A stretch of 64,000 nucleotides of DNA from contig NZ_RHNX01000011.1 in assembly GCF_003946335.1 (NCBI RefSeq), positions 1-64,000 of the forward strand, given 5' to 3'. This stretch comes from Levilactobacillus fujinensis (lineage in GTDB: Bacteria; Bacillota; Bacilli; Lactobacillales; Lactobacillaceae). The notes under the pieces were generated by a model. That model saw nothing but the letters and a program-made list of their open reading frames with translations. It made no database searches and was not told the origin of the DNA. Each line of letters begins with the position of its first letter. The stretch's first letter is position 1. The translations under genes were made by a program, and so were the position numbers. Positions 1 through 8,624 of this stretch are shown one piece after another.

Positions 1-1
1 T

Positions 2-39
2 GGCGCCCTCAAAACCCGAGGACGCCATTCTTCTTTTTT
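2..39 (+). terminator. Rho-independent terminator of an upstream gene
   Basis: A GC-rich stem (GGCG.CCTC paired with GAGG.CGCC, one mismatch) at 2-26 is followed by a T-rich tail at 28-39. It would end a + strand gene lying before the window. The rest of 40-145 shows no gene. Confidence 0.65.
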
Positions 40-145
40 GGTCTAAATTTCAATACGGTCAGTTATTGGGTGCTTACGGGGGAGCGTGATAAAGATAGAA
101 CCAATGACTGCTTAGCTTAGCAATAGAAAGCATGGTTGTGGGTTA

Positions 146-182
146 AAAAAATCATGACCACCGTCAAGAAGTCATGATTTTT
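146..182. terminator. Bidirectional hairpin terminator
   Basis: AAAAATCATGAC at 146-157 pairs with GTCATGATTTTT at 171-182. A-runs and T-runs on both sides allow termination on either strand. It lies just after the stop codon of the minus-strand DUF2075 gene. Confidence 0.75.
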
Positions 183-188
183 AATTTG

Positions 189-1400
189 TTATTTGGCACC
201 TAAAAACTGGCGGAGATGGGCATCATGAGCGTAGATGTAGAGACCTTGGACACCGCGTTTCATAAGGACGTTGACGGCGTTTAAAATGAGTTGTTTCTTG
301 ACAGCTATGAGCTCTTGCTTGTCTGTGATGTCAGCACGGCGCTTGAAGGCTTCAACATCTGTATATCGATCTAGATGAACTTCTAGTTGATCTTGTGGAG
401 AGAGAGTCAGCGGCGGTCCTAGGATGAGGCCGACATAGTTGAGGTCAAATCCCTGACAGGTATAGATGGAACCGACCTCATCAATTGTTTGAGGAAGTTC
501 TGCCCAGGGTGTACTGGTGTAGTTGTATTGATCCCACGGTAAATGGAAGTGACCTTCTGTAATGTAATGCTTACCGCCATCCAGTGTGGAGGGATAGCCG
601 GAAGTTGAAACGATTCGCGAAAGACCAACCTGATTGTTCTTCGCGACAATTGTTTGGCGCATTTGCTCAGCATCATTAAAGATCCGCAGGTCATAATGGG
701 TACCAATGTCCTTGGGTAGGTGGTGCACGTGGCCGTGAGTAAAGTCGTTGATCCAGGTGACAAGCGCATCGCTAGCCTGCATTCGAAATTGATGGGTCAA
801 CCGCACGTGTTGGTGGGGATAAGGCATAAGCAGACGTTCTAGCCGTTCTTCCGTCCAATAACTCTTCATTCGTAGGACTTGCGTCTCATCAAAGACTAGG
901 ATAATAACCTTAGCGGCAGTCAGCAGTGAGCGCAATTGATTATCGCCATAGAAGTTGTTGTAGTGATCCGATTGAGACAACAACAGATGGGCCTCGTCAA
1001 TGACCAGAACGTCAGCTGTGGTTTGTCCCTTTGCCAACTGGTTGATCAGCGTAGTCGGTCGTTGAAAGTCTTTTTTTAACAGGTGAGGTGCCTGACCTGC
1101 AATTTCTCGATATACCTTCAGAATTTCTGGATGGTTGACCAAAAAATAGTTGGTCGTCTGAGTTAACGGACTGTTAGGTTGTGTGCGTGCTGCCGTCTGC
1201 AACTGATTAAAAAGGTGAGCAAGAATCACACTTTTACCAGTTCCAGCGTCACCATAAACCGTAAAGACAGCTGGGCCGGTTTCGTTGACATGGTCGGTCG
1301 TGAAGGCTAAAATTTGGTCGACCAAGTGTTTCTGATCGCGCGTCAGTGGTAGCATGGGCGATATTTTTTCAGTCGCTGCATTAGAGATAAAATGACTCAA
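189..1400 (-). CDS. DUF2075 family P-loop ATPase
   Basis: The 403-residue protein has a Walker A motif GDAGTGKS at residues 50-57 and a Walker B motif VLVIDEAH at 131-138, followed by the DUF2075 region. Members of this family resemble superfamily 1 helicase ATPase cores, and their role in cells is not established. The open frame begins with TTG at 1400; only a weak AGGCG lies upstream. The first in-frame ATG (1355) has no better ribosome site, so the start is uncertain. It is a single-gene unit on the minus strand ending at the hairpin at 146-182. No signal peptide or membrane segment is visible. Family assignment is firm, function is not. Confidence 0.8.
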   Translation of the reverse strand: MSHFISNAATEKISPMLPLTRDQKHLVDQILAFTTDHVNETGPAVFTVYGDAGTGKSVILAHLFNQLQTAARTQPNSPLTQTTNYFLVNHPEILKVYREIAGQAPHLLKKDFQRPTTLINQLAKGQTTADVLVIDEAHLLLSQSDHYNNFYGDNQLRSLLTAAKVIILVFDETQVLRMKSYWTEERLERLLMPYPHQHVRLTHQFRMQASDALVTWINDFTHGHVHHLPKDIGTHYDLRIFNDAEQMRQTIVAKNNQVGLSRIVSTSGYPSTLDGGKHYITEGHFHLPWDQYNYTSTPWAELPQTIDEVGSIYTCQGFDLNYVGLILGPPLTLSPQDQLEVHLDRYTDVEAFKRRADITDKQELIAVKKQLILNAVNVLMKRGVQGLYIYAHDAHLRQFLGAK

Positions 1401-1463
1401 CTTTACGCCTACTTTCTAAAAATAGAATATGATTATTGTACTGCGATTTGTTTGTGAATGAAA

Positions 1464-1489
1464 AGTGCTCGGGATTTCTCCCAAGCACT
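1464..1489 (-). terminator. Terminator of the ABM-domain gene
   Basis: AGTGCT.GGGA pairs with TCCC.AGCACT around a 4-nt loop. Read on the minus strand the stem is followed by TTTTCATT, directly after the stop of the 1501-2010 gene. Confidence 0.7.
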
Positions 1490-1500
1490 AATGGTTAAAT

Positions 1501-2010
1501 TTAGGCTGTGATGTCTGGTGCATCGGGCTTGACCTGGTGATAGTTTGCCGTGTGGAAATGGTTGGCACTCGTAGCATATTGGTCGATAGGCACAAATGAT
1601 GCTGAATGCCGCCAGAGGGAGAAGGCCTCACTGTCGACCCATTGTGTCAGTAAGACATACTCACCAACGTTATGTTCTTTGGTCAAGACGTACATGGCTG
1701 TCATGCCAGCTGGAAGAACATTGCTGGCCAACTGGTTCATTTTGGCATCGAACACCGTCGCGGTGTCATGGTCAAAGGTGAAGTAGGCGAAGCTAAAGAA
1801 GCCCAACCAGTCACGAGATCCCTGGTGCAACTGGACCCGGTAATCTAGGCCACCAGTAAAGATGGTGGGTTCATCGGTGACGTCTAGAAGTTGTAGCCCT
1901 TCGTCGTCCCCAGCGTTTTCCATGAGAATGAGTTGGCGTTGCGGGTTGCGGGCAATGATTTTGGCTAGCAAATCCCGGGTACCGAACGTTAAAGATAATC
2001 TATGAAGCAT
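1501..2010 (-). CDS. Antibiotic biosynthesis monooxygenase (ABM) domain protein
   Basis: The 169-residue protein resembles small ABM/IsdG-fold proteins of lactobacilli. Its C-terminal half contains the characteristic run VLLTQWVDSEAFSLWRHS, where a Trp-containing strand is followed by a helix holding a second Trp. The start at 2010 was chosen because AGGAGGGG lies 6-7 nt before this ATG; a longer frame runs 19 codons further upstream without that support. The family includes heme-degrading and cofactor-free monooxygenases, but I cannot see which substrate this one uses. It is monocistronic and divergent from the hydrolase at 2187. Confidence 0.75.
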   Translation of the reverse strand: MLHRLSLTFGTRDLLAKIIARNPQRQLILMENAGDDEGLQLLDVTDEPTIFTGGLDYRVQLHQGSRDWLGFFSFAYFTFDHDTATVFDAKMNQLASNVLPAGMTAMYVLTKEHNVGEYVLLTQWVDSEAFSLWRHSASFVPIDQYATSANHFHTANYHQVKPDAPDITA

Positions 2011-2186
2011 GCTGACCCCTCCTAACGAATGCGTACAGACTGGGTAATTGGTCAAAATAGTTAGCAATTAATCCAGTCGGAGATAACTACCTTCATTATA
2101 AGGGTTTCTGATTAAAAAGCGAACCGTTTACACGCTGTGTTTTGCGCGCTACACTGGAATATGACGAATGAGAAAGGGTGTTTTTA

Positions 2187-2927
2187 ATGCAATTAACAAT
2201 TTTAGGGTGTTATGGGGGATATCCACATAATGGTGTGGGAACCAGTAGCTACTTATTAACTAGTGGAGACTACCATCTCCTATTAGATTGTGGTTCAGGA
2301 GCCTTATTGGCACTTGAAAAGGTGCTGAATCCGTTACAGTTAAACGCCGTGCTGTTAACGCACTACCATCATGATCATACGGCCGATGTGGGTGTTTTGC
2401 AGTATCTCTGGCAATTGGCACCAGGAAAAAAGGCGGAGCCACTACTGCCAATCTATGGACATACGGCTGACCCGTTAAATTTTGGGAGTTTGACCTGGCC
2501 CAATGCCACGGTGGGTGAAGCTTATAATCCAGCGCAAACATTGGAACTGGGACCGTTTAAAATTGATTTTCTGCCGACCCATCATCCCGTACCGGCCTAT
2601 GCACCGCGTATTACCGAGGTCAAGACGGGGGCGACGTTAGCTTTCACGGCTGATACGGCGGCTTTCGAGGGTATCGCTGAGTGGTCACGCGGAGTCGACG
2701 TGCTCTTAGCGGATACAAACTTCTTTGCCGATCATCAGGGAGTTGCTTGGCATTTGACCTCGACTCAAGCAGGGACGCTAGCCAAGCAAGCCGGGGTTAA
2801 ACGACTCCTATTGACGCATCTGCCGCAAATTGGAAGCTTGGATCAATTGCGACAAGAGGCTCAGGTCGCGGCGGGAGCCACAGTCGATGTTGCCGTAGTA
2901 AAGCCCCAATCTATTTATGATATCTAA
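2187..2927 (+). CDS. MBL-fold metallo-hydrolase (RNase Z/YhfI-like)
   Basis: The 246-residue protein has the metallo-beta-lactamase metal site HYHHDH at residues 59-64, a later Asp in TADTAAF, and a C-terminal THLP histidine. The N-terminal GCYGGYPHNGVGTSSYLL pattern is typical of the YhfI branch of RNase Z-like hydrolases. The ATG at 2187 follows AGAAAGGGTG with usable spacing; an upstream in-frame GTG at 2178 lies inside that ribosome site. No signal peptide is present, so a cytoplasmic Zn-dependent hydrolase is expected. Substrate is unknown; the flexible exosite arm of a true tRNA 3' endonuclease is not evident. Confidence 0.8.
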   Translation: MQLTILGCYGGYPHNGVGTSSYLLTSGDYHLLLDCGSGALLALEKVLNPLQLNAVLLTHYHHDHTADVGVLQYLWQLAPGKKAEPLLPIYGHTADPLNFGSLTWPNATVGEAYNPAQTLELGPFKIDFLPTHHPVPAYAPRITEVKTGATLAFTADTAAFEGIAEWSRGVDVLLADTNFFADHQGVAWHLTSTQAGTLAKQAGVKRLLLTHLPQIGSLDQLRQEAQVAAGATVDVAVVKPQSIYDI

Positions 2928-2999
2928 TTGTTTTTATTCGAATTAAATTAATTGCCCATCATCTTTTTCTAGGCGTAATGATTACTACATGTCTCTATT

Positions 3000-3090
3000 T
3001 ATCAGCTAAATAGTCAGATAGTATAATATTGTTTATTAATTAAAATTACAAAAAGACTTCCATTTTTATGAAAAAATAGTATAATATAAT
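3000..3090 (+). promoter_or_regulatory. Candidate tandem promoters of spx
   Basis: Two TATAAT boxes occur in the very AT-rich gap before spx, at 3022-3027 (with TTATCA 17 nt upstream) and at 3080-3085 (poor -35). Spx genes commonly have several promoters, which fits, but neither box is proven. Confidence 0.4.
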
Positions 3091-3185
3091 TATTAAATAA
3101 TTTATATGCCGTACAGGCTACTCAGGTTGTTCATCGGTTGTCGACCATGATAGTCTAATCGTTTGCTAATGAGAGGGAGGAAAAG

Positions 3186-3593
3186 ATGATGACAGTTATG
3201 CTCTATACATCACCCAGTTGCACGTCTTGTCGTAAGGCTCGGTTATGGTTTGAAGAACACGGAATTGCGTATCGGGAACAGAATATCTTCTCCGAGCCCT
3301 TAACTATAGCTGAAATTAAGTCGATCCTACGGTTAACGGAAAACGGAACGGAAGAGATTATTTCTCGCCGGTCGCGCGTCTACCAAGAATTGACGATTGA
3401 TTTGGACGATTTACCGCTTCGTGACTTGTATGAGCTGATTCGCCAACACCCCGGCATTCTACGCCGACCGATTATGGTGGATGATAAACGGCTCCAAGTT
3501 GGTTTTAATGAAGAAGAAATTCGCCGTTTTCTACCTCGTGAGGTTCGGGCGCTAGAATTAGAACGGGCCCAGCGCCTGGTAAATGGCATCTAA
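3186..3593 (+). CDS. spx: Transcriptional regulator Spx
   Basis: The 135-residue protein starts with a thioredoxin-like strand and a CTSC redox switch (Cys12 and Cys15 counting from the first ATG), followed by the ArsC-like body typical of Spx. Spx binds the RNA polymerase alpha C-terminal domain and reprogrammes transcription under thiol stress; it is normally degraded by ClpXP. GGAGG at 3176-3180 lies 5 nt from the first ATG and 8 nt from the second (3189), so translation may begin at 3189. The next gene, mecA, encodes another Clp-linked regulator; both are stress-proteolysis factors. Lactobacilli often carry several Spx paralogues, so this may be one of several. Confidence 0.9.
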   Translation: MMTVMLYTSPSCTSCRKARLWFEEHGIAYREQNIFSEPLTIAEIKSILRLTENGTEEIISRRSRVYQELTIDLDDLPLRDLYELIRQHPGILRRPIMVDDKRLQVGFNEEEIRRFLPREVRALELERAQRLVNGI

Positions 3594-3608
3594 TAAGCTT
3601 AATTAGTT

Positions 3609-3658
3609 GCATCTGACCGGATTTGTGAGAAAATATTACTTGCAGTCCGGTTTTTTTG
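3609..3658 (+). terminator. Probable terminator after spx
   Basis: GACCGG (3615-3620) and CCGGTT (3647-3652) flank a long loop and are followed by seven Ts. The stem is short, so confidence is moderate. Confidence 0.45.
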
Positions 3659-3742
3659 TTATGATTACTTTACAAGTAACAAAAAATGACTAGAATGAAA
3701 ATCAAGGACAATACCCAAACCCACGAGAAAGGGGTGTTATTC

Positions 3743-4471
3743 ATGGAAATGGAACGAATCAATGAAAACACGATTCGGGTGGTTATTGGTAACGATGATC
3801 TAAGCGAACGCGGCATTACTGTTTTGGATCTACTGGGTAACCACAAACAGATTGAAGGCTTTTTCTATAGTATTCTAGAAGAGGTCGATGTTGATCACCA
3901 ATTCCAAGACAATGATGCGGTGACCTTCCAGGTTCTACCAAATCGTAATGGTCTAGAATTATTTATTAGTAAGAACGTAGACGAGGATGACGCAGCGGAT
4001 GATAACGGTGCGGACGCGAGTGTTGATAGTGATCACCCCGATCAAGTGTCGGATCAGATTAAGGAGCATTTGTTGGAAAAAGATGATCAGAAAGATTTCT
4101 TCTCAAATTTCAAATCGCAGGCTAGTGACTCCAATGACATTGAAGACTACTTGAACGACGATGGTCAGCAAACGACGACGCGCGTGGTCAAGCTCCACTC
4201 CTTTGAGGATATGATTAGTTTGGCGCGTGTTCTGCATCTTGAAAACGCAGCCTCTAATCTCTACCAATACAACGGGGACTATTACTTAGAATTAATTTTC
4301 TTCGTTAACGAATCGTCTAAAGAGTCCATCAAGGATGAACTAGCGGTAGCGTATGAATATGCGGACCGTAGCAAGGTGGCAGCCGATGTGCTCGCCGAAC
4401 ATGGGAAGTTAATTATGGAACACTCAGCACTGGAACTTACTCGGTTCCATTTCTTAAGCGCTGATAAGTAA
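3743..4471 (+). CDS. mecA: Adaptor protein MecA
   Basis: The 242-residue protein begins MEMERINENTIRVVI and has the MecA layout: an N-terminal substrate-recognition domain (about 1-80), a highly acidic linker rich in Asp (about 83-110) and a C-terminal ClpC-binding domain with the HSFEDMISLAR stretch. MecA delivers unfolded proteins and regulators such as ComK to the ClpC protease. The start at 3743 follows GAGAAAGGGG; the frame is open 19 codons further up but without a ribosome site. Own terminator downstream. Length is normal for lactobacilli. Confidence 0.92.
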   Translation: MEMERINENTIRVVIGNDDLSERGITVLDLLGNHKQIEGFFYSILEEVDVDHQFQDNDAVTFQVLPNRNGLELFISKNVDEDDAADDNGADASVDSDHPDQVSDQIKEHLLEKDDQKDFFSNFKSQASDSNDIEDYLNDDGQQTTTRVVKLHSFEDMISLARVLHLENAASNLYQYNGDYYLELIFFVNESSKESIKDELAVAYEYADRSKVAADVLAEHGKLIMEHSALELTRFHFLSADK

Positions 4472-4486
4472 ATCGTTAATCGGTGG

Positions 4487-4523
4487 ACACCAATGGGGGA
4501 CTTAGGCCTATTGGTGTTTTTTT
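4487..4523 (+). terminator. Terminator after mecA
   Basis: ACACCAAT (4487-4494) pairs with ATTGGTGT (4510-4517), followed by a run of seven Ts. Flanking CGTTAATC and GATTAACG can extend the stem. Confidence 0.85.
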
Positions 4524-4575
4524 GACGATTAACGACGTGAAAAGTAGGCATGGTTACAGACTGGAGTGATTGGCA

Positions 4576-5379
4576 ATGTCCTTGGAACAACTTGAAGCGG
4601 TTCTCTTGTGGATGACGGGTATTATGGCAATCATTGTTGTGGGGACCATCACAATTTATTACTGGTACTCGCGCAAGAGCAGCAATAACTATTTAGAGAA
4701 TCATGAGCTCGAGCTGCGTTACTTTATTCAAAAGCAAGTCGATTTTCGGGGCAATACCACCGGCTATGAGTGCTTGCTACGACAGCACAATGTTGATGGC
4801 TCTTGGTCACTGCCGCAGCAGCTCGATTCATTGCCCCTTCAGCGGGTGATTTTTCTGCTGGAGGATACCTTTAAGGCGCTACCAACGGAACCGATTACCT
4901 TATCCATTAATCTAGAGTATGATCAAATCATCAGTCCTGATTTTCATTATTTCGTTCGCTGGGCCATTTCGAAGATTACGCCGATGAATTTAGCCGTCGA
5001 GTATACAGCAGACCACGTTGATGGGCGAATCAACCGTCGCTTATTTACCAAACGTATTAAAGAAGCTCGCCAATATGGTATGAGGTTTGACGTTGATAAC
5101 GTGGGCTCCACGCTCGGTAATCTTAAAAACATCGAATGGTTATTACCACAAGTTGACTCGTTGAAGTGTTCCATGCGGAGCTTTCGTAAGGAAGACCCGT
5201 CTGTTTGGCTTGACTTGAATCTTCAATTTTGGAACAAGCTTTCTCAAGACAATCACATTCAGTTGATCCTGATGGGAATTGAAGATGAAGCAGATGAAAA
5301 ACTCGCCGAACAACTTAAAATTCGGGTACGACAAGGCTATCACTTTGGTCGTCCAATTAATCCCCGGGAGGAATCGTAA
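4576..5379 (+). CDS. Membrane-anchored degenerate EAL-domain protein
   Basis: The 267-residue protein has one N-terminal membrane helix (about residues 8-30) and an EAL-like domain. The signature EALLR reads ECLLR. The first Asn (SINLEY) and the terminal QGY.FGRP are kept, but the second Glu of the ELTE motif is Tyr-Thr-Ala (VEYTAD), DDFG reads VDNVG, LKID reads LKCS, and the EGVE Glu is lost. From family knowledge these are metal-binding or catalytic positions, so hydrolysis of cyclic di-GMP is unlikely; it may bind the nucleotide or a partner. ATG 4576 has GGAG 9 nt upstream; TTG 4570 is too close. Its stop overlaps the next start by one base, so it is translationally coupled to the exopolysaccharide synthase genes. 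Confidence 0.8.
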   Translation: MSLEQLEAVLLWMTGIMAIIVVGTITIYYWYSRKSSNNYLENHELELRYFIQKQVDFRGNTTGYECLLRQHNVDGSWSLPQQLDSLPLQRVIFLLEDTFKALPTEPITLSINLEYDQIISPDFHYFVRWAISKITPMNLAVEYTADHVDGRINRRLFTKRIKEARQYGMRFDVDNVGSTLGNLKNIEWLLPQVDSLKCSMRSFRKEDPSVWLDLNLQFWNKLSQDNHIQLILMGIEDEADEKLAEQLKIRVRQGYHFGRPINPREES

Positions 5380-5912
5380 TGACACAACAATCACAGCAGG
5401 CAGCAGAAAAGTCTGAACAGGAACGGCAACAGCTATATACCGATGATTATTTTGCGAAGGGCCATTGGGGATTAAAAATCTGGCAAACGGTGGTCGCTAT
5501 TTTCGGATGGCTATGTGTCATTGTCCCCATTGTCGTCACGGTGCTCTCGTTCTGGTCGGCTTATGATCCGCGAGTGCCCCACATTTGGACATATCAAGAG
5601 GGAATTTTTGAAATCAAGTTTATCGGTGTTTTACTCTTATTTTCATTTGTTGTGGTCTCTTTATTTGCCGTGGGGATGACGATTATTCAGAACCGCAAAC
5701 GTGACCGGGTCGTTGAACAGTGGCCAACTTTTAACCCCATCAATCAGCAGAAGCGAGAGAGTGAGCTGGGGCGTTTCATGACGGAGCGGTTCGGTGACCA
5801 GAAGTTTCGAGAAAGTGTGCGTCACTATCAGGTGAAGCCGGAACAGAACTTGGATACGGAACAAATTCATGATTTGTATGCCAAACATGATTTAAACGAC
5901 CTGGACGACTAG
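5379..5912 (+). CDS. Two-helix membrane protein, PgaD-like synthase partner (putative)
   Basis: The 177-residue protein has a charged N-terminus, two strong membrane helices (about 34-60 and 79-104) and a charged cytoplasmic tail. Size, two-helix topology and position directly before a PgaC-like glycosyltransferase match PgaD, the small subunit which with PgaC forms the poly-N-acetylglucosamine synthase. I see no clear sequence motif proving PgaD identity, so this is inferred from topology and context. It starts at an ATG overlapping the upstream stop (TAATG). A function in activating or anchoring the glycosyltransferase is the best guess. Confidence 0.55.
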   Translation: MTQQSQQAAEKSEQERQQLYTDDYFAKGHWGLKIWQTVVAIFGWLCVIVPIVVTVLSFWSAYDPRVPHIWTYQEGIFEIKFIGVLLLFSFVVVSLFAVGMTIIQNRKRDRVVEQWPTFNPINQQKRESELGRFMTERFGDQKFRESVRHYQVKPEQNLDTEQIHDLYAKHDLNDLDD

Positions 5913-5949
5913 CGTGGCAGTAGGTGTGAAGAAGGAGAATTAACAGCTC

Positions 5950-7275
5950 GTGTGGAATATCTTTATCGATAGCATTTTAAAAGCAACTCTGGGACAAACG
6001 CTTCTCAACGTTTTTCTGTTAATTCTCTGCCTGTATCCCGTGGTGGGGTCCTTTTTCTGGTTTGCCGGCGCGCTATCATATCGATTCTTAAAAACCAATA
6101 AGCGAGACGGCGACTGGTCGCCAATTCTTCCGAGTAAGCAACCGATGATTACCATCATGATTCCAGCCCATAACGAAGAAGTCATGATTGAAGAGACCAT
6201 CACCTATTTGTTTGAAGAATTGAATTATGACAATTATGAAGTCTTAGTCATGAATGATGGGTCAACCGACAAGACTGGAGAAATCATTACGCGACTGCAG
6301 GAAAAGTATCCGCGGTTACGGACCGTCGAAATCCTCAAGAACAAAGGGAAGGCCCACGCCTTTAATATTGGCATGTATTTTGCCAAAGGGGAGTACATTC
6401 TAAGCAATGACGCTGACACAATTCCCGAACCGGATGCCTTGATGAAGTATATGAATTTTTTTATGCGCGACCGGGACATGAACACGTCGGCTGTAACGGC
6501 GAACATGGACGTTCAGAATCGCTCAACGCTTTTAGGAAAATCGCAGACAGTCGAATTTTCAAGTATTGTGGGGGTCATCAAGCGCAGCCAGACTGCTATT
6601 AATGATTCAATGTACGCTTACAGTGGGGCCAACACGTTGTACAAGAAGGATTTCTTGATCGATGTTGGTGGTTTCCGGCAGAACCGGGCAACCGAAGATA
6701 TCAGTATTGCTTGGGATCACCAGATGCTGGGGGCCGTGCCACGGTTCGCCCCGAATGTCATCTTCCACATGAACGTGCCAGAAACCATTAAGGACTTGTA
6801 TCATCAGCGCAAACGCTGGGCTCAGGGTGGGACTGAGGTATGGTTGACCAACATCAAAAAATTTTTCCGCCATCCCATCGAGCACCGCTATCAGATTTCG
6901 ATGTTTATCGACTCAACGTTGTCCATCATCTGGTCGTTTTTCTTTACGATCACTTCAGTTGCTTTTATTGCCATGATGCTGTATTTCCTCTTTACAGGGG
7001 ATTTTGAACGGGTCTTTCACGGTATCGTCATTTCCTTTATCTTTGTGACCTTCGAGCTGTTTGCAGGCTTTATGCAGCTTATTGCGGCTCTTTTGTTGGA
7101 CCATCGAGGAGCTAAACTAAAGTACCTGATTTTTGCGCCGTTATATATGCTGTTCTACTGGATGGTTAATCCGGTTACGGTGGTCATGACCTTTATTCCA
7201 GCACTCAAGACAATTCTTGGTTTCGGATCGGGAACGTGGGTCAGTCCGAAGCGGAAGTCGTTGCATAAGGACTGA
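5950..7275 (+). CDS. Family 2 glycosyltransferase, PgaC/IcaA-like exopolysaccharide synthase
   Basis: The 441-residue membrane protein has an N-terminal hydrophobic segment (about 15-47) and a GT-A domain with NDGS (102-105), the metal-binding DADT (154-157), TED (248-250) and the processivity motif QRKRW (286-290). Several membrane helices follow from about 310 to 430. This is the layout of processive inverting synthases such as PgaC, IcaA and hyaluronan or cellulose synthases, which polymerise UDP-sugars and export the chain. Resemblance to poly-N-acetylglucosamine synthase is closest to my eye, but the sugar is not provable. Start is GTG at 5950 with GGAG 12 nt upstream, rather far. It is the last gene of the three-gene operon. 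Confidence 0.82.
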   Translation: MWNIFIDSILKATLGQTLLNVFLLILCLYPVVGSFFWFAGALSYRFLKTNKRDGDWSPILPSKQPMITIMIPAHNEEVMIEETITYLFEELNYDNYEVLVMNDGSTDKTGEIITRLQEKYPRLRTVEILKNKGKAHAFNIGMYFAKGEYILSNDADTIPEPDALMKYMNFFMRDRDMNTSAVTANMDVQNRSTLLGKSQTVEFSSIVGVIKRSQTAINDSMYAYSGANTLYKKDFLIDVGGFRQNRATEDISIAWDHQMLGAVPRFAPNVIFHMNVPETIKDLYHQRKRWAQGGTEVWLTNIKKFFRHPIEHRYQISMFIDSTLSIIWSFFFTITSVAFIAMMLYFLFTGDFERVFHGIVISFIFVTFELFAGFMQLIAALLLDHRGAKLKYLIFAPLYMLFYWMVNPVTVVMTFIPALKTILGFGSGTWVSPKRKSLHKD

Positions 7276-7287
7276 AGTAAGCTGGTA

Positions 7288-7356
7288 TTGTCCAATTTTA
7301 GGCTCTATATCGCTGTGATAACAGGCATAATGAGTGCTTTGAAACTTTCAACCTCA
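7288..7356 (-). repeat. Intergenic repeat family A, partial copy (A1)
   Basis: Read on the minus strand it gives the left part of family A: an ACTCATTATG block, an imperfect TTGT/ACAA palindrome and a CTAAAATTGG block. It lies just after the glycosyltransferase stop. Confidence 0.65.
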
Positions 7357-7418
7357 ATTATTAGTTTTAAGTGGAACCGGTTGCCCGTCTGCGCACATTT
7401 TGGCCATATAAACTTGAA

Positions 7419-7634
7419 TAAGAGACTGGGACATAACTCAAAAAGTTGCTCCTTTCAGAATCTAATGATTTTGAAAGGAGCAACTTTTATTTACACTACT
7501 ATGGTGCTGAAACGTAGGACATAAGACAGTTCGTTGCGCTTAACCCTAGAGCAAAAAATATGTCAGAATCAGACAATAATCTCCACTATCACGTTAATGC
7601 TCGCAAACTAACCGTCTTATGCCCCACTCTCTTA
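7419..7634. repeat. Family C element with inverted ends (MITE-like), C1
   Basis: A 216-nt unit fills the gap between two convergent genes. It begins TAAGAGACTGGGACATAA (7419-7436) and ends with the inverted near-copy (7617-7634, two differences). The right end supplies the TAA stop of dapF. Inside are a strong hairpin (7441-7488), and the blocks at about 7515-7535 and 7592-7618 are also inverted relatives of each other. A second copy of the left half lies at 32677-32830. Confidence 0.7.
7441..7488 (+). terminator. Strong hairpin terminator within element C1
   Basis: A 22-bp stem (7441-7462 with 7467-7488, one mismatch) encloses the loop TAAT. A-rich and T-rich flanks allow termination on both strands, between the convergent glycosyltransferase and dapF genes. 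Confidence 0.8.
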
Positions 7635-8621
7635 CAGGACGGTTTGTTTTGCATGGTGGATAAAAGTTTGATAAGCAGCCTCTTCGTTAGTCGTATCGAT
7701 GTGTGCTTGAGCGAAGCTTCCTGTGCGCAGGTCCTTTTCGGTAAGAGTAACCTTAGCAGTAAATGTTGCGTTACCGATGAGCCGAAGCGTACTGGTCGCC
7801 ACCGTTTTGCCCAACGTAACGTGTGTTTTGACTAATCCGCCAGGGTTTAAGACGGTGAGATCGCTAGTTGGGTCGAACTGCGTTGGGTGTTGCATAGCAA
7901 AGGCTAGACTAGTTGCGGACATCCCCGTTCCACAGGCATTAGTGAAGCCCACACCACGTTCGTATGTCTGGACGAACAGGCGATTAGGACCTAGAATCTT
8001 TGCAAAACTCACGTTGACGCCCTCTGGAAAATAGGAGTTAGGGGCATTTAAGCGCTGTCCCAACTCACCGAGTGTGTCTAATGAAATCTGGTCGACAAAG
8101 CTAATCAAATGGGGATTGGGAACGGCGATGGCCGTAAACGTTTGGTGAGCGGCGAATTCGGGAATGGGCACATTTAAGAGTTCCGGTAACTGGTGGTAGG
8201 CCAAGGGCAGGTCCATAGCCGCCATTGAGATTGGTGCGATTTGGACGCTGAATGCCGGTACATTTGGCGCGAGGTTTGCCGACCGGGTCACGTTGAGATT
8301 GGCCTCTAGGGTAGTAATGCGGAAGCGTGATTTGCCTGTTTTTTCTGCCAGATAACGACTGACGGTACGAAGACCATTACCGCACATTTTAGCTTCACTA
8401 CCATCGGCGTTGAACACGCGCATGGCACCTAGACAATCAGGGATTGTCGACGAGGCAATTACGAGCAAACCGTCGGCACCACCCAGTAGGCCAGTCTGAG
8501 GATGACAGAGCTGGCGAGCTAACCGAGTCAGTGCATTGATGGTCAGTGGTTGTGTGAGCTGGTTCTGGTCGAGTAAGAAAAATTGGTTTCCTGAGCCGTG
8601 AGCTTTAATCAAAGTCAGCAT
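7632..8621 (-). CDS. dapF: Diaminopimelate epimerase
   Basis: The 329-residue enzyme interconverts LL- and meso-diaminopimelate. The two catalytic cysteines are visible: Cys80 in MCGNG and Cys230 in ACGTGMSAT, and the N-terminus SGNQFFLLDQ matches the family. It is slightly longer than the usual 270-280 residues but normal for lactobacilli. Start ATG at 8621 is preceded by GAGGTG within the end of lysC; lysC stops 3 nt upstream, so the two genes are an operon. Meso-DAP feeds both peptidoglycan and lysine. The stop codon coincides with the end of repeat C1. Confidence 0.93.
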   Translation of the reverse strand: MLTLIKAHGSGNQFFLLDQNQLTQPLTINALTRLARQLCHPQTGLLGGADGLLVIASSTIPDCLGAMRVFNADGSEAKMCGNGLRTVSRYLAEKTGKSRFRITTLEANLNVTRSANLAPNVPAFSVQIAPISMAAMDLPLAYHQLPELLNVPIPEFAAHQTFTAIAVPNPHLISFVDQISLDTLGELGQRLNAPNSYFPEGVNVSFAKILGPNRLFVQTYERGVGFTNACGTGMSATSLAFAMQHPTQFDPTSDLTVLNPGGLVKTHVTLGKTVATSTLRLIGNATFTAKVTLTEKDLRTGSFAQAHIDTTNEEAAYQTFIHHAKQTVL

Positions 8622-8624
8622 AGG

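Noticed and set aside
7288-7835. Two small + frames between the glycosyltransferase and dapF genes
   Set aside because: They cover repeats A1 and C1 and the end of dapF on the other strand; there is no ribosome site.
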